Assembly: GCA_026874595.1 (NCBI GenBank)
Contig: CM049311.1
Location: 33,499,676-33,563,675 of the forward strand
Direction of reading: 5' to 3'
DNA length: 64,000 nt
Origin: Sipunculus nudus
Taxonomy: Eukaryota; Annelida; Sipuncula; Golfingiida; Sipunculidae
Part shown: one piece after another, positions 1 to 12,010 of the stretch
Layout of the letters: each line of letters starts with the position of its first letter
Position numbering within the stretch: the first letter of the stretch is position 1
Notes under the pieces: model-generated
Database searches by the model: none
Told to the model about the DNA's origin: nothing
Seen by the model: the letters and a program-made list of their open reading frames with translations, nothing else
Program-made: the position numbers and the translations under genes

Positions 1-339
1 ATATGTTTTAGTTTCTGAACATTTTCATCAGTATTTTGAATTTGGATAATACAATATTATGTAAATCGTACATCTCAATTTTGTCCTCGAAAATAATTTT
101 TTTAGATCCTACGAGACCATATGTTTCTTCAATGGAACCGTCTACTATAATAAGTTAATGCTTTGATATATTTTCAAGAGTATATGGCCTGTTTATATAC
201 CCTGGAGTTTGCATTTCGCTTCAGTATTTTGATTACGCAAAACACAAAATTGTAAATATTTTATATTTTTTCCTGGATTTTCTCTAATAAAAATGTAACT
301 TCATCAATAACATTATTTTAAAATGTTTGGTTTCCAAAA

Positions 340-500
340 GTACTCTGTAAAGTACTCATGGGTGCATTCTGAATACTCGGTACTCCTACTCGAGTACTTT
401 TGAAAAAAGTGCAAAAGTACTCATACTTGTACCCGAGTACTTTTAAAGTACTTAGTACTCGTACTCGAGTTCTTAAAAAGTACTCGGACCCAACTCTGTA
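340..500. repeat. Palindrome-rich AGTACTCGAGTAC repeat, probable transposon debris
   Basis: The motif AGTACT/ACTCGAGTAC occurs again and again on both strands, because GTACTCGAGTAC and AGTACT are their own reverse complements or nearly so. The minus strand stays open for about 60 codons, but the peptide only reflects the repeated word and no domain is visible. Repeats of this kind commonly derive from the ends or inner parts of DNA transposons; that assignment is inference. Confidence 0.4.
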
Positions 501-1522
501 GGTCACAAATATGCACCTGATATTTATTTTTCATCTTTACTCCCATAGTCGATCCCCGATCACCGCTCAGTTGCGGATCCCGGGAGGGATGGACTCGGCT
601 TCCAGTGATGAATACATCTAATTCTTTAATTGGAAATTAAAAAGTAATATCCACGTTCGTATTAATCTATTTATAGATTTTTTAGGGTTGATGAATTTAT
701 TTCTATATCGATATTTAGGTCAAAATATAGGCTTCTTATGTTTCCTAGATTGTGAACCCATCGAGGTTTTTTCTTTCTTATGTTCCCGTTTGCGTTCTTA
801 TGTTCCCCTTTGCGTTAGATTTGCACATTAAGTTTATATTTAACCCTGATCCAATTTTCACGGTCGTGTACAAAATTTCAATTGCGAGCCGGGGAGGGGT
901 GGAAGGATGGGGGTTTCTAATGATCTCTTACTGTTTGCTGGTATATCTACGTTGATGCTTAATTAAACCAGTCACGTAGCATATGATCAAAGGAATTCTG
1001 ACATACATCAAAACATACAAACAAGATCACGTGCATATGTAATATTAGAGACTACCGAGAGAGCACACAGCTCCAACAACAAAACAGCTTACGATCTGAA
1101 ACGCCTCCACAATTTAACGAGAGGTATGGAATCGCTCAGCGTTCACCGGTAGCCTCTACCGTCCCCCTTAACGCTAACATGGAATTTGATATATAGCGTA
1201 AAACGAAAGCCGAAATAAGATATCAGTTGTAAATATGTCACCTGTGAATATTAATTTAAGAAGTAAAGATAGGTAAATAAGCCGTTTTAGCGAACCAGAG
1301 CAAACACTAGCAACAGAAAGTATCCCCCCCCCCCTCCAAGAAAAAAAACTGAAGACCCAAAAACCAATAACAAATTACTCATCGATCCCTATGGGTGGAT
1401 GCTAAATCAATTGTTCCTTGCCATTTGATCCTCCTTTCTACAGACCTCTCTACAAATTACAAGCACGGTTGAAAGCATAACCACCGTTGGTGAAGTATGT
1501 CAGAACCTACGTTGGAACTGAC
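501..1522. other. Intergenic stretch without a recognised gene
   Basis: Mostly AT-rich unique-looking DNA with a run of about 12 C near 1326. I looked here on the minus strand for the terminal CC-C-rich exon that should follow the paralogous exon at 1523-1679 and did not find it; it may lie outside the window or be lost. Confidence 0.4.
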
Positions 1523-1679
1523 GCTATCTGAGGGTCTTGCGCTTGGAGCTTCGGGTTCCGGCAGATGGCGTTACAGTCTGGGCCATGTTTGCATGGCCTC
1601 CTGACGGCGAACACCCAGCCGTGGGTACCAGAGGAACTGGTGCATATTGCTTGCGCCATCTGATCTTCCATGCAGGCAT
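1523..1679 (-). CDS. Orphan internal exon of a secreted cysteine-rich protein (paralogue of the gene at 14478-17367)
   Basis: The minus strand has a 3' splice site (CTTTCAG) ending at 1680 and an acceptable 5' splice site (GC|GTCAGT) at 1521-1522. Read with one incoming base, the exon gives DACMEDQMAQAICTSSSG, then GWVFAVRRPC and a C-x(n)-C-x3-C pattern. It lines up with exon 2 of the gene at 14478-17367 (AQAICTSSS, GWVYAVRRPC, then QDSQ against QDPQ), with the same entry and exit phases (157 nt against 172 nt, both 1 modulo 3). No signal-peptide exon to its right and no CCC-containing last exon to its left were found. It is either part of a gene reaching beyond the left edge or a leftover of a broken duplicate. 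The reading frame is intact. Confidence 0.6.
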
Positions 1680-2165
1680 CTGAAAGTGATATATAAGAGT
1701 GGTTTGACTTATGTAAAATGCAGAATAAAAATACACTCAGTTTTACTTAACCATAAGGCCCCGGGCAAACTCCCCCAGATGGGGCTCTCCTCAACAAAAA
1801 CACACATCAGCCTAAATAATCTTAAAGCTAATCATTCACCTACTTTTTTCTGCAGTATTAACGTAATTTCTAGCTTACTCTCTGTACATATTAATGAACA
1901 CTAGATAATTCTGTTGAGAAAAGTTCTTATATACCTCTTGACAAATAAAAAAATACAGGTAATTTAAGGTTGTGGATTGCATATTTACATAATTTTAATG
2001 GTCACTGTTTAAACTCTTTTCTTCTGACAAGATGTCCCCTACTGTATGTGTTTGGATTATTTTCGTGGGCCAGCTTCATAGTATAAGCAAGTCCTTATAA
2101 TAAAAATCTTTCTCCTTCACCTTCTGTTGTAATCGTTAGTGTATGTATTTGACGTCACTCTCATT

Positions 2166-2352
2166 CTCACTCTCTCTCTCTCTCTGCTTATATTAATCTT
2201 TAAAATCTTAGTGTATGCATATGGTCTCGATCTCTCTCCGTCACATACATACTTACATACACACACACCATATATTAATCATAAAAAATCCTAAGTGTAT
2301 GCATGTGATCTCTTTCTCTTACACACACACACATACACACACACACCCACAC
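2166..2352. repeat. (TC)n and (CA)n microsatellites
   Basis: A CT run near 2166-2185 and CA-rich runs near 2246-2268 and 2316-2352 alternate with TACATA steps. The overlapping open frame simply translates the dinucleotide. Confidence 0.8.
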
Positions 2353-2909
2353 TTACCAACAACGACGTTTGCCAGAAGGAGAATGACAACTGCCAGGCGG
2401 TACGACCTCGCTGATATACGAAACAGTTATTGATACTAGATGGAGATCTCTGTTACAGCTTTATTACAAGGCTTCATCAAAACCAGCCCTAGTTCTCCAT
2501 CATATACATGTCTACCCTCGTTGACAACGTGTTATTAGCTTCCCGGGCCTTACGTGAGAACGTGTGATAATATTATTTAGAATATATCCTCGTAAAGCCG
2601 CTAATCCATTTCAAGCTACAGTCTGTCAAGAATCTGGCAAATATTCGTTTCACTTCAGAGAAAGGTAGCTATGATGCAAGGGAACTGAAGTAATCAAGGA
2701 TACTTTATTTTGACATGCAGGAAATCCATGCTGATATATTGTACTGACTGACAATACTTAGAGACATAGGAATGACTGTAATAACCTTAACTAGAATACG
2801 GGTAGTCGACAAGCGACTACGTGTATCCGCCTAAATCAGAGTGGAACGGGTGAAGTGAGGCATGGATTAAGTGGCAAGGGGAAATAGAGTGAAGTGTTGC
2901 ATATTAGCA

Positions 2910-4035
2910 TGGATGTCTGCAGCCAAATTGTGTATGAAGGTTGCCCCCCCCCCCCCCCACCACAAAATCCAGAAAGCCGTCCAAGTTGTATACATATGCA
3001 AAATTTAAGGCAGATAAGTCAAACCACTACATGTATATGAGTGATTTTAGCCCGTGGCAGACAATCAGATGGACGCTGAGCAAATATGGTTGCAGGTGAC
3101 GCCACCAGTTTTGCGTATGATAAAGAGCTATGTGAGAACTATACACATGCAAAACTTTGGCCTAATCGGTCAAACGGTTCCCAAGATATGAGCTTGGATG
3201 TCTGCTGCATAAACTAGAATGCAGGTGGCGCCACCTTTCATAAAATCAAGAGAGCTGTCGGGAATGTATAAACCTGCAAAATTTTAGCCAGATATGTCAA
3301 ACCACTGCCGAGATATGAGTGATTTTATCCTATGGCAGACAAACAGACAGGAGCTGTGCAAAAATGGCTGCAGGTGGCGCCACCAGTTTTGCGTATGATA
3401 AAGAGCTATGTGAGATCTATACACATGCAACATTTTGGCCCAATCGGTCAAACGGTTCCCGAGATATGAGCTTGGATGTCTGCAGCGTAAAAGTGAATGT
3501 AGGTGGCGCCACCTGTCATAAAATCAGAAAAGCTATCCAGGATGTATACGCATGCCGAATTTCAGGTGAATTAGTCAAGTCACTGCAGAGATATGAGTGA
3601 TTTTAAACCAAGGCAGACGAACAGATGGACACTGTGCAAACATGGTTGCAGGTGGCGCCACCATTTTTTGTGTATGTTATAAAGCTCTCCAAGGGCTACA
3701 TTTGTGCAAAAAAAATTTCTGATCGGTCAAACGGTTCCCGAGATATGAGCTTGGATGTCTGCAGCGTAAACGTGAATGTAGGTGGCGCCACCTGTCACAA
3801 AATCAGAAAAGCTATCCAGGATGTATACGCATGCCAAATTTCAGGTGAATTAGTCAAGTCACTGCAGAGATATGGGTGATTTTAACCCAAGGCAGACGAA
3901 CAGATGGACACTGTGCAAACATGGTTGCAGGTGGCGCCACCATTTTTTGTGTATGTTATAAAGCTCTTCAAGGGCTACATTTGTGCAAAAAAAATTTCCT
4001 GATCTGTCAAACGGTTCCCGAGATATGTGGGTTTA
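2910..4035 (+). repeat. Four-copy 279-bp tandem repeat with GGTGGCGCCACC palindromes
   Basis: The word GGATGTCTGC recurs at about 2910, 3196, 3474 and 3753, so the unit is about 279 bp; the last two units are nearly identical and the first is the most worn. Each unit holds two copies of the 12-bp perfect palindrome GGTGGCGCCACC (3224, 3373, 3502, 3651, 3781 and 3930; the first unit has a damaged version near 3091), spaced about 149 and 129 bp in turn. Each unit also carries the word GGTCAAACGGTTCCCGAGAT. The open frames here are fragments of the repeat and are not conserved as protein between units. Confidence 0.85.
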
Positions 4036-4189
4036 TGTGTGGATACAGACGCACAAACGGACGCAGAGCGCAGAGGAAAGGTCAGAGGTCAAAACAAAAT
4101 CGGGGCGCAGCAGTTCACATGTGACCCGAACATAATCCCGGGTTTCGTAAAATTCCGCCCAGCGGTTACGGAGGAGTTCTCCGGACATC

Positions 4190-4215
4190 TACGCCGCGGC
4201 GGCGGCGGCGGCGTG
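4190..4215. repeat. (CGG)n trinucleotide run
   Basis: Six to seven GGC/CGG triplets stand at the right border of the GC-rich end of the tandem repeat. Confidence 0.85.
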
Positions 4216-4230
4216 CAGCTGAAAACATAG

Positions 4231-5838
4231 TATCCGCAAAACTCTGTTTTGGCGGATACAATTAATACCAATAGCCCATCAGCACAATTAAATTTCCTTT
4301 ATAATGTGACTTTTTTAAAATTTTAGTTAGCTGAATGCGTATGACATAGTCGCTGAAGATGTATTTATTTAACAAATATACAATATTATATATATATTTG
4401 AGATTATTATCCTCCACTATACTCTGAGATGGTTGATTTCAAATTAAAGTTCATTCATAACCTGAACTGTCTGGACATTTTATGCAAACGGGCGTGTTTT
4501 TAAGATCAGTATGTATTTATTAACTTCAGGACATGCTAGATGGTCACTGACAGGGGATATTTATACGATGTCTTCTTTTGTTAAATACCGGTACAGCAGA
4601 TTCATTTGGTATATGATAATGACTTTACTGCAAAAGTTTATACAAATATATTATTTTACTGATTCATTTTTTAGAAGCGCACCAAATTTACGGTCATTCC
4701 ATGAAGAAAATTCTGTGATCCCTTGTAGTATGAATATGTGCCTTAAATGGGTTATACTGAGGAAGTAACATGTCAAAAATACTAGTAACACATTTGATAA
4801 CTATTTGACTAAATTAGATAGAACAAAATAATTACAGTTTTATGAGTCAATCTACTTTGCTGAACTGAAACAGTATGAAGACTACTGTTTATCAATCTCA
4901 AGTACGATTAAAATTGAGAGAAAAGACCGTGATTTAGATGGATACACCAGTCTCATGCAATGAGTGGGGGCATGTACAGGGATTTCAGAACCTGGAGCCT
5001 TTGTTTCAGGTTTGACCCAAAGGATGGAAAGTCCTCTGTGCTATTGCAAACTCCATTGACCGTCTTCCGTTATCCTGGCCGTCCGTTTAATTGTAAAAAG
5101 ATATCTGTAGACAGGTCTTGATTAAAGCTGCTTTCAAAAGAGCTGTGAATATGGCGTTGGTAATCCCAGGCTATAGGTGTTGTCAAAAATTATTTATATG
5201 GGGACTCAGATATTATCGCTCATGATTATTATCACAGGCGCCTAGTCCTTATGGTTGTAAATGTTGGCCTTTACAGTTTTCAGTCTTCTTTATAAACATT
5301 AAACTGCTATTTACCGGGATCCAAAAGACAAATTAAAGGTGCCGATTCACCTATCTAGATTCGAAAATGAATTTATGTGATTTCTGGCTTCTCTGCGTAT
5401 CTATTAATGATTTAAGGGTAATTTTGGTTGTGAGAAGTTCCTACAGGGCCTTCGTGAAGGATGTGTGATTTTTTTATCAACAACATGTTTGTAAACACAG
5501 CAATGTTGACAAATGGAAAAAAACATGTAACATAAGGTGGTAGGTTGCATATATCAGGAGGTAGAAAGGGCTTTCGCTTATCTGACTTGCTGATAGATCC
5601 CCTTGTTGAACTTGTTTTGATTATTTTTGGCGAGCCCCCACATATTATAAACACGCTCATACTAACAGAACAAGCATTATTGTTCAGTTTAGTAACGGTC
5701 CCTATAATAGCTATATCAATTTACTACCACTGAGCTGTATTAGTATTTGCCTGTATAACTTCGACAAAAAAAAACTCAGTTTTGGGTCTCTTTTGGACAA
5801 CTTCATAACTAAATTCTGACGAGGAACTTTTTTCTCTG
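4231..5838. other. Intergenic stretch, no gene recognised
   Basis: AT-rich DNA with short open frames of 82-85 codons (4511-4768 plus, 5412-5660 minus). Neither has a recognisable domain, good splice borders or biased composition, and I do not call them genes. Confidence 0.4.
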
Positions 5839-5840
5839 AG

Positions 5841-5860
5841 ATATATATATATATATATAT
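5841..5860. repeat. (TA)n microsatellite
   Basis: A run of about ten TA steps. Confidence 0.9.
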
Positions 5861-6619
5861 GATGTGTCGAAGTGTTTTGTTGGTCCCCAGCTAATATTTC
5901 TATCGATTAACTCGAAGTCATGTCGCTTGAATGTTTAGATAACAGTTGTGCACGCTCCATCAATTATACCTACGGCCGTGTTGACCAGTTACATAATTAA
6001 TACCGGCAAGGATCTTATTCATCAAGCGCGATAGTTTTCACACCTGGTCAGTTGTGGACCTGTTTGGCCAATTGCTTACTCATGATTAGTCCTTTCTTCT
6101 TTCGCATACAAAGTCATAATTCGAAATGAGAAGTTTTTAATAAACCAAACATAATATAATCCTTACCTTTGATGTGTCTGGGATACACATATACAGATCT
6201 CTAGATAAGGAGAAAGATTTGATCTTTCAGACTGACTCTTATTTGTACCATAGAGTACGTTATATAGCTTTACTGCTTCACTTTAATAATGTTCGTGTCC
6301 TGTTTGCTATGGCGTCGCGACCAGCTCAAGTATGACATTGATAAAAAGTACGAAGCGCTGGTCCAGGTAGAACGTGGTGGCAAGGCCAAGACACAGATTG
6401 CATTTGATGATGTGTGTGGTTTCATACCTGCATGTGCTCCCATTTCACTTTCTTGATTTTCCTTATCCTATTTTTTTGTTACTTGTGCGCTTTTTTATTA
6501 ATAAATAAATTATTTTTATAAATCTGTGTTGTTCTTTTTACGCAAAAATTTGTTAGAACTATATAATATAGGTCCTGTAAATTAGTACAGTATTTATTGA
6601 TAATAATTAAGGCTAAAGA

Positions 6620-6713
6620 TGGTTGAATATAATGAATATCGGTTGTCTCGAACTCCGGATTTATCGAAGTAAATTCACCGGTCCCTTCGACTTCGACACA
6701 ACGAGGTTTTACT
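6620..6713. mobile_element. Right terminus of a pogo/Tigger-like DNA transposon or MITE
   Basis: The right end reads GAGGTTTTACTG followed by TA, so the terminal repeat is CAGTAAAACCTCGTTGTG. This is the usual form of Tc1/mariner-pogo ends, which insert at TA. I could not find a convincing matching left end, so this is probably a solo or truncated terminus. Confidence 0.5.
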
Positions 6714-6767
6714 GTATATATATATTAAGTGATTGATTGATTGATTGATTGATTCATTCATTGATTT

Positions 6768-7064
6768 ATGTATGCATGTATATATAGAGAATCTGTCGTG
6801 CACTCACTTTGCGAATGTCATACTTCCACCACGTTTTATATGCAGATCAAAACTTGGGTCGGATACAGGAATATCACTATGCCATCTCTTGGTCCAAGCG
6901 TAATTTATATGGGTGTTGAAAGTGAAGAAAACGTTAATCTTATGAACACGCTGCTCCTGATATATAAATACGTGGTTTATAAAACCCGTGAGAGTCCAAC
7001 TTCTCTGTGCATTGAGAAGTACATTATGCATGTTAAAAATACAGAACAAATGGAAAGAAAGTAG
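6768..7064 (+). pseudogene. C-terminal tail of an L1/Tx1-like LINE ORF2
   Basis: An open frame of 98 codons resembles the very end of L1/Tx1-type LINE ORF2. It begins with a remnant of the zinc-knuckle segment (C-x-C-H...F...I..WVG), continues with a hydrophobic LLLIYKYVVYKTR segment, and ends in a charged helix with IEKYI and NTEQMERK before the stop. The upstream reverse transcriptase and endonuclease are missing, so it is a 5'-truncated dead copy. It lies just right of a pogo-type terminus. The family assignment rests on remembered pattern, not on a search. Confidence 0.5.
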
Positions 7065-7500
7065 CAAAAAATGGAAACAAAAATTCTATTCATGAGCGAA
7101 AGTGGGAGCCACTTTTCGAGGTACTATGATTTTTTTATATGTAATCACATTACCATTGTAAATTTTATAATATGTTATATCATAAGAAATCAGAACATAG
7201 AACTTTTTACTTCTGCTAAAATAATTAATACCTCTGTAATTTTAGTCTTTTGGTTTGTTATTTGTAAATATCACATTTAAATTTGAACTTAATTGTCATT
7301 ACCGGAGTGACAATGAAATTATTTATTCTTAAATCGCCTGCTGTGTATATAAATAAATTATTCTTTAAAAATAAAATCGGTGTCTGTGATGAAATGAAAT
7401 ATATTTGAAACGATAAAAACCGATTTCATGATCTGAGACACCTAAAAGGAGAAAAAAAAGAAGAAAAAAATGTATGTATATATATGTATGTAAATATGTA

Positions 7501-8013
7501 CAGTGATACCCCTCTGGGGCGGACAGTCACGGGACCGGACGATTTTTCCGTTATGACGGGGTGTCCGTCCCAGAGGGGGTCGGCCCAGGAGTTTCAGCTG
7601 CGACCACTAGTCTGAAGCCAAAGTATGAGACTTAATCAACCATGAAAGCCGGTATTTTCTTCTAATATTTGATATTACAAATATGTTATATGTGAATAAA
7701 ATGTATTGCTATCGGTTTTTGTGTTTTATTTTTTATTTATTTAGAATGAGGCTTTTAATATTACCTGGAACATTATCGTCAATACAATTATTTGCAAGTA
7801 TTTCTGCTGACTTCGATGGAAGCGGCCGCTTGGGTGTCCGTTGACCGGGGTGATATAAGCCTTTGGGTGGACAAAAAATGCCCGTTGTCCTGAATAGCGG
7901 GTAGTCGGCCCCAGAGGAGATCTTAAGGTAGTAAAAACGCTCGGTCAGACCAAAAAGTGTCCGTTAGGCGGGGTGTCCGCCCTAGAGGGCTGCCCGCACA
8001 GCATTGGGTTTCA

Positions 8014-8016
<3 letters not shown>
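7501..8016. mobile_element. 516-bp pogo-like MITE with TA target duplication
   Basis: The ends are CAGTGATACCC on the left and GGGTTTCACTG on the right, inverted repeats with one mismatch, each flanked outside by TA. Inside each end a second shared block (CCTCT-GGGCGGACA, then GGGGTGTCCG) extends the similarity as a subterminal inverted repeat. There is no transposase frame, so it is non-autonomous. The CAGTG start and the TA target duplication are typical of the Tc1/mariner-pogo superfamily. Confidence 0.75.

Positions 8017-8075
<59 letters not shown>
8017..8075. repeat. (TA)n microsatellite
   Basis: About 29 TA steps grow directly from the TA target site of the neighbouring MITE. Confidence 0.95.
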
Positions 8076-8079
<4 letters not shown>

Positions 8080-8237
8080 ATGTTGGCTTTAATGCAACCT
8101 GGCATAAAGGCTACAGCAAACCAGAACTAGCAAAAAGTTTCAGTATTGTCTTCCGCTCCGGGACATGACTAATGGAGCCAGTATTTAACTACTTCACATA
8201 ACAATATTAGAGTATTTTAATGTACATGTTTTTCTCT

Positions 8238-8385
8238 AGGGGGCGCTTGTGAAGTGTGCTGCACGGTGGGCAAAGGACGATGTATCAGTTACGTAAAACT
8301 GCTCGGATTCCACTTGAATAAAGATGCTTGCACGATGTGTTAGTGAAGTTGAAGGAATTTCAGCTTAATATATTTGTAAAAGAAA
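8238..8385 (+). repeat. Dispersed repeat, copy 1 (pair with 10425-10680)
   Basis: It shares GGCGCTTGTGAAGT, CTTGAATAAAGATGCTTGC and GCACGATGTGTTAGTGAAG with the later copy in the same orientation. No protein frame is common to both. Probably a short interspersed element or the tail of a retroelement; class unknown. Confidence 0.55.
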
Positions 8386-8390
8386 AAAAT

Positions 8391-9926
8391 AACTTGAAAG
8401 CCATTTCTGTGGTGCAGAATCCTAATAACTGGTTCTAGTAGCAAGAAACGACGTTGTCATATTATGAAGGTAAAATGAAGAGGAGATGTTAGTTGGACCA
8501 AGGTCACGCATAAAAGGGACCTGCGTCTCAACCCCCGAAGTTTTATCGTTGCTGCCTGTTGTACTCGCAGGGAAGGTCCATCGTACTCGTGGTCACATAA
8601 CGAAACCTCGCTAATATAAGCCGTGCGCGTACATTCATATATAAGAGTAAAGACTAGCGGAAGTATATAGTGGCATAGTGGCATCTAGGTGTTCCTTACT
8701 ACAAAATATGCTACTGTCATTAAATCATTATGCCTGATCAACAACGCAAGCGGAATGGTCATCTGTCTTTCCGGTCGTCCGTTAACAAGTCACGTCTTGT
8801 AACCGTTGGACCTATGAATACAAAATACTATATACAGTAAGGTGTCCCCAAGTTCTCCTTCTATACCAAAAGCGGGGTCAATGCGACTTTGTTCCTCCGA
8901 GAAATTACGGGAAAATTAATGAAATTTTCCAGTAAAAACCTATTGTTACATTTCAAAACTGCCAACTATGAAAACCACTGAACTTAATGTATTCATGTTT
9001 GATATGACCATTCCTGCCTATATTTCCTATGTACAAGCCAGAATTAGGTAGACACTGCATGAGGAAACTGTTGAAATTATGGGCTCAAGCATTTTGCATT
9101 TTGTAAAAATCAGGAATTATTTACTCACCTAAAAAGATAATTTATTGAAACTAGACACTTGTTTTCAAAAAATATGTGTTTATTTAATCAAGATTCAACT
9201 TTATACCAGACACCATATACATCTGCCTTTCCAACAAGCGTGCTAAGAAAAAGAAGAAAGGATTGTTAATTTAAAAAGGACATATGACTGTAAAATGGTA
9301 AGTTATTCAACAGTTATTCGTTAATTACAGAAAGTGTTAAAAAATTACATTAAATTTATTTATCACAAAGCTAAAAGTTCAACATTGCTTTGTCTGTATA
9401 TTTACAACTTGATTATATGGAAGAAAGAAATATATTTTAAAGAATAAGAGAAGTATAATTATTTTTAAATTGACATATCAGTGTTATCAAAAACACACGC
9501 ATATATATTAAATTTATTATATTTTGATTATGTTTTGAAACTATTTGTATTGGGTTTTCGAAACATAGTGGGCCTGAGGAACAAAACAAAGTCTCCCAAG
9601 TGTTTGGTCACGCTTAATTACACATTCAACGAAGGTGTTCTCTCATTAACCTGGTGCTATATTAACTCATTAGTACAAGTGTAAATTATACTTAATTAAG
9701 TTACCCATCCGTTCGTTCTCTTAGAAGAAACCAGATACATCTGTATGGCTAGCAAAAGTGCAGATGTAAAAAAAGAGTGAATTTTCTTGTATGTTATTCC
9801 AGATTGTTTCTAAATCATAAAAAGTGTTATAATGCACATTTAATTGTGTACCATTAATCAAAAAACAAATCCAAGATATTTCGTTTGTTTGTATTTACCA
9901 CCTGATTTAGAATATGATTACCAGTA
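8391..9926. other. Intergenic stretch, no gene recognised
   Basis: AT-rich. A 75-codon minus frame (8457-8684) and a 67-codon plus frame (9481-9684) lack domains and splice context. Confidence 0.35.
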
Positions 9927-9928
9927 TA

Positions 9929-10373
9929 CTGTGGTTGCCTTTTTGTTCGCGAGGGTTTTAATTTCGCGATATTCGCGAATGGGAAATAATCGCGAAAATG
10001 AAACCCTCGGGAATAATCGGCCAATTGAGAATGTTCTTCTTATTTAGTGTAATCAATACTTGTATGGTAATAGGTTAGAACAGAGAGAATTTTTAATAAA
10101 TTACATCCTTGCAGGTAAAGGGAAATTTAAACCTTAAATTTGAACTAAACGACCTATATATATGCTGTGTGAAAATGAATATATATGCTGTAAGAAAATG
10201 TCACAAACTCATGACCTATTCTCATTTTATAAAACACAAAGGTATATGGTTTTGCCAAAGATTTGATATACTAGTATAGGTTCTTGTGAGATCGCGAAAA
10301 TGAAACCCTCGCAAAACATTAAAAATGGAAAAATCGCGAAATTTCAGCTTCGCGAATATGAAGCCAACCACAG
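9929..10373. mobile_element. 445-bp TCGCGA-rich MITE with CTGTGGTTG ends
   Basis: The left end begins CTGTGGTTGCCTT after TA. The right end closes AAGCCAACCACAG before TA, giving an inverted repeat of about 13 bp with one mismatch and a TA duplication. Near both ends are inverted blocks built of TTCGCGA, ATCGCGAAAATGAAACCCTCG and CGCGAAATT. A related, more decayed copy lies at about 18300-18716, and solo end-like pieces appear near 37955 and 54470. Confidence 0.7.
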
Positions 10374-10424
10374 TATTTGACTTCTTCACGTAAAAATAAA
10401 TTATTCTAATTTGCATGATTCTCA

Positions 10425-10680
10425 CTAGGAGGCGCTTGTAAAGTTTGCTGCATGGCAAAGGACTATAAACTGTCCATTTCAAGTTAGACATTTTAGTTTT
10501 TATTTAAGACGTATCAAGAACGTAAAACGACCTGTCCATGTTTTCATGAAATAAATAAGAAAAGCTCATATACACGTGGTTCATACTTTTTACGTCTCGC
10601 TGTTCGGATTCAACTTGAATAAAGAACCTTGCACGATGTGTTGGTGAAGTTGAAAGAATTGCAGCTTTATATATTTGGGA
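10425..10680 (+). repeat. Dispersed repeat, copy 2 (pair with 8238-8385)
   Basis: Same core words as copy 1 (GAGGCGCTTGTAAAGT, GGATTCAACTTGAATAAAG, TGCACGATGTGTTGGTGAAG), but about 80 bp longer in the middle. It begins about 50 bp right of the MITE at 9929-10373. Confidence 0.55.
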
Positions 10681-11530
10681 GTTGACATTAAATGCATGCG
10701 TCTATCCATGCGCAGTCAACGACTGTGGATTTTTATATGTCGATACCAATATTTGGCACCTAAGAAGATCTTATTCAACCTTATTTTGTTTGTTCAGTAG
10801 GCTACCTTGGGTGTGGCGTGTGTATACATTTTTGAACAGAGCCTGTACCGGGGGTTGAAATTCAGACACTACCGAACAATTAAAATGATTATTCTTCTTT
10901 TTACAAAAGTAAGCACATATGCTTGTCACTGGTGCAGAATTATTGTGTGTATCATTTCGATTTACAAGGAAAGTCGCTATAACCAATGCTCTTCGCGAGC
11001 TGAGAAATACCCTACTAATTACTGTTTTTCTGCGAGCAAAGTCCTTATCAGAGTCAGTGAAATACCAGTATAACACCGAGTAACGCCCAATATAACATTA
11101 TGCAATAAACTTACATCCTCAAAATGAATTATATTCAAATGTTATTCATGTTTAATAGGGTTTTTGTTTTGATAGCTGAGAAGTCACGGTTAACATCGTG
11201 ATATATCAGAGATAACGCTATAGGAATCTATTTACAATAGTTTTAGGTGCCAGCAGCTAAGGAGCTATTATACTTCGGGGTTATAAACATCATGCATACG
11301 TATCATGAAATTATGAACAAATCAGTGGATGCCAACACATACTCGAGGGAACTGTCACGCCATCTAGTATCAGAAACACAATTATTCAGCTTGCAAAATC
11401 ATTCTGTTTTGTAAAATGTAACCTTTGTACATCTTCAACCCCTTCTCCTCAGTGTGGTCATGGTCTTCATGTAAGGTCTCAGAACGACTTAATGAGCATG
11501 TTTAAACATTGTTTCAGTTTTCCTTAACTG

Positions 11531-12010
11531 TCCCCGAAAGGAGGGTATGCGATCATTCCCGTTCGTGTGTATGTGGGTGTGTTGTTCACAACATAACTCA
11601 CGCAATTTTGAGCGGAATCTCATGAAATTTTAGAGACATTTATAGGGAATGGGTAAAGGGAGAAGGGATTAGATTTTGGTGTGCATCTAGTATCTTCTCG
11701 GGATTCTGCGGCGTCATAAATGAATATTCACATATGTATCGTCACTTATATTTAATAAACCTGAGAATATAGGCCAAAATATAAGTGAATGCAAATAAGG
11801 TCCAGCCTCATGCACGCACCACAAACTGTTCTGTAGCCACTGTTCAGGTCACAGACGAGCGCCAGGCATCTCGGAGGGTTCCTAGAGCGGTTTTTAAACG
11901 TGTGCTCTTAGTTCTGAGGTGAATGGATGCACGCCCCCGTTTGGAAAGCATCCCACAATAGAGACCCACAGGAGGCGGGCATGGATCCATTGAGATGCAG
12001 ATTTCTAATT
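11531..12010 (+). repeat. Dispersed repeat family R, copy 1
   Basis: A GT-rich start is followed by ACAACATAACTCACGCAA, GGAATCTCATGAAATTT, then TCACTTAT..TAATAAACC, GCATCCCACAATAGAGACCC and a final AATGCAGATTTCTA-like block. The same order of blocks occurs at 13595, 15005 and 20150. This copy carries about 150 extra bp before the last blocks. Confidence 0.65.

Noticed and set aside
2910-4035. A CRISPR-like array
   Set aside because: The units are 279 bp, with no short repeat/unique spacer pattern, and the sequence is from an animal-type genome.
3319-4230. Several overlapping frames of 67-93 codons
   Set aside because: They lie inside the 279-bp tandem repeat and change frame between units.
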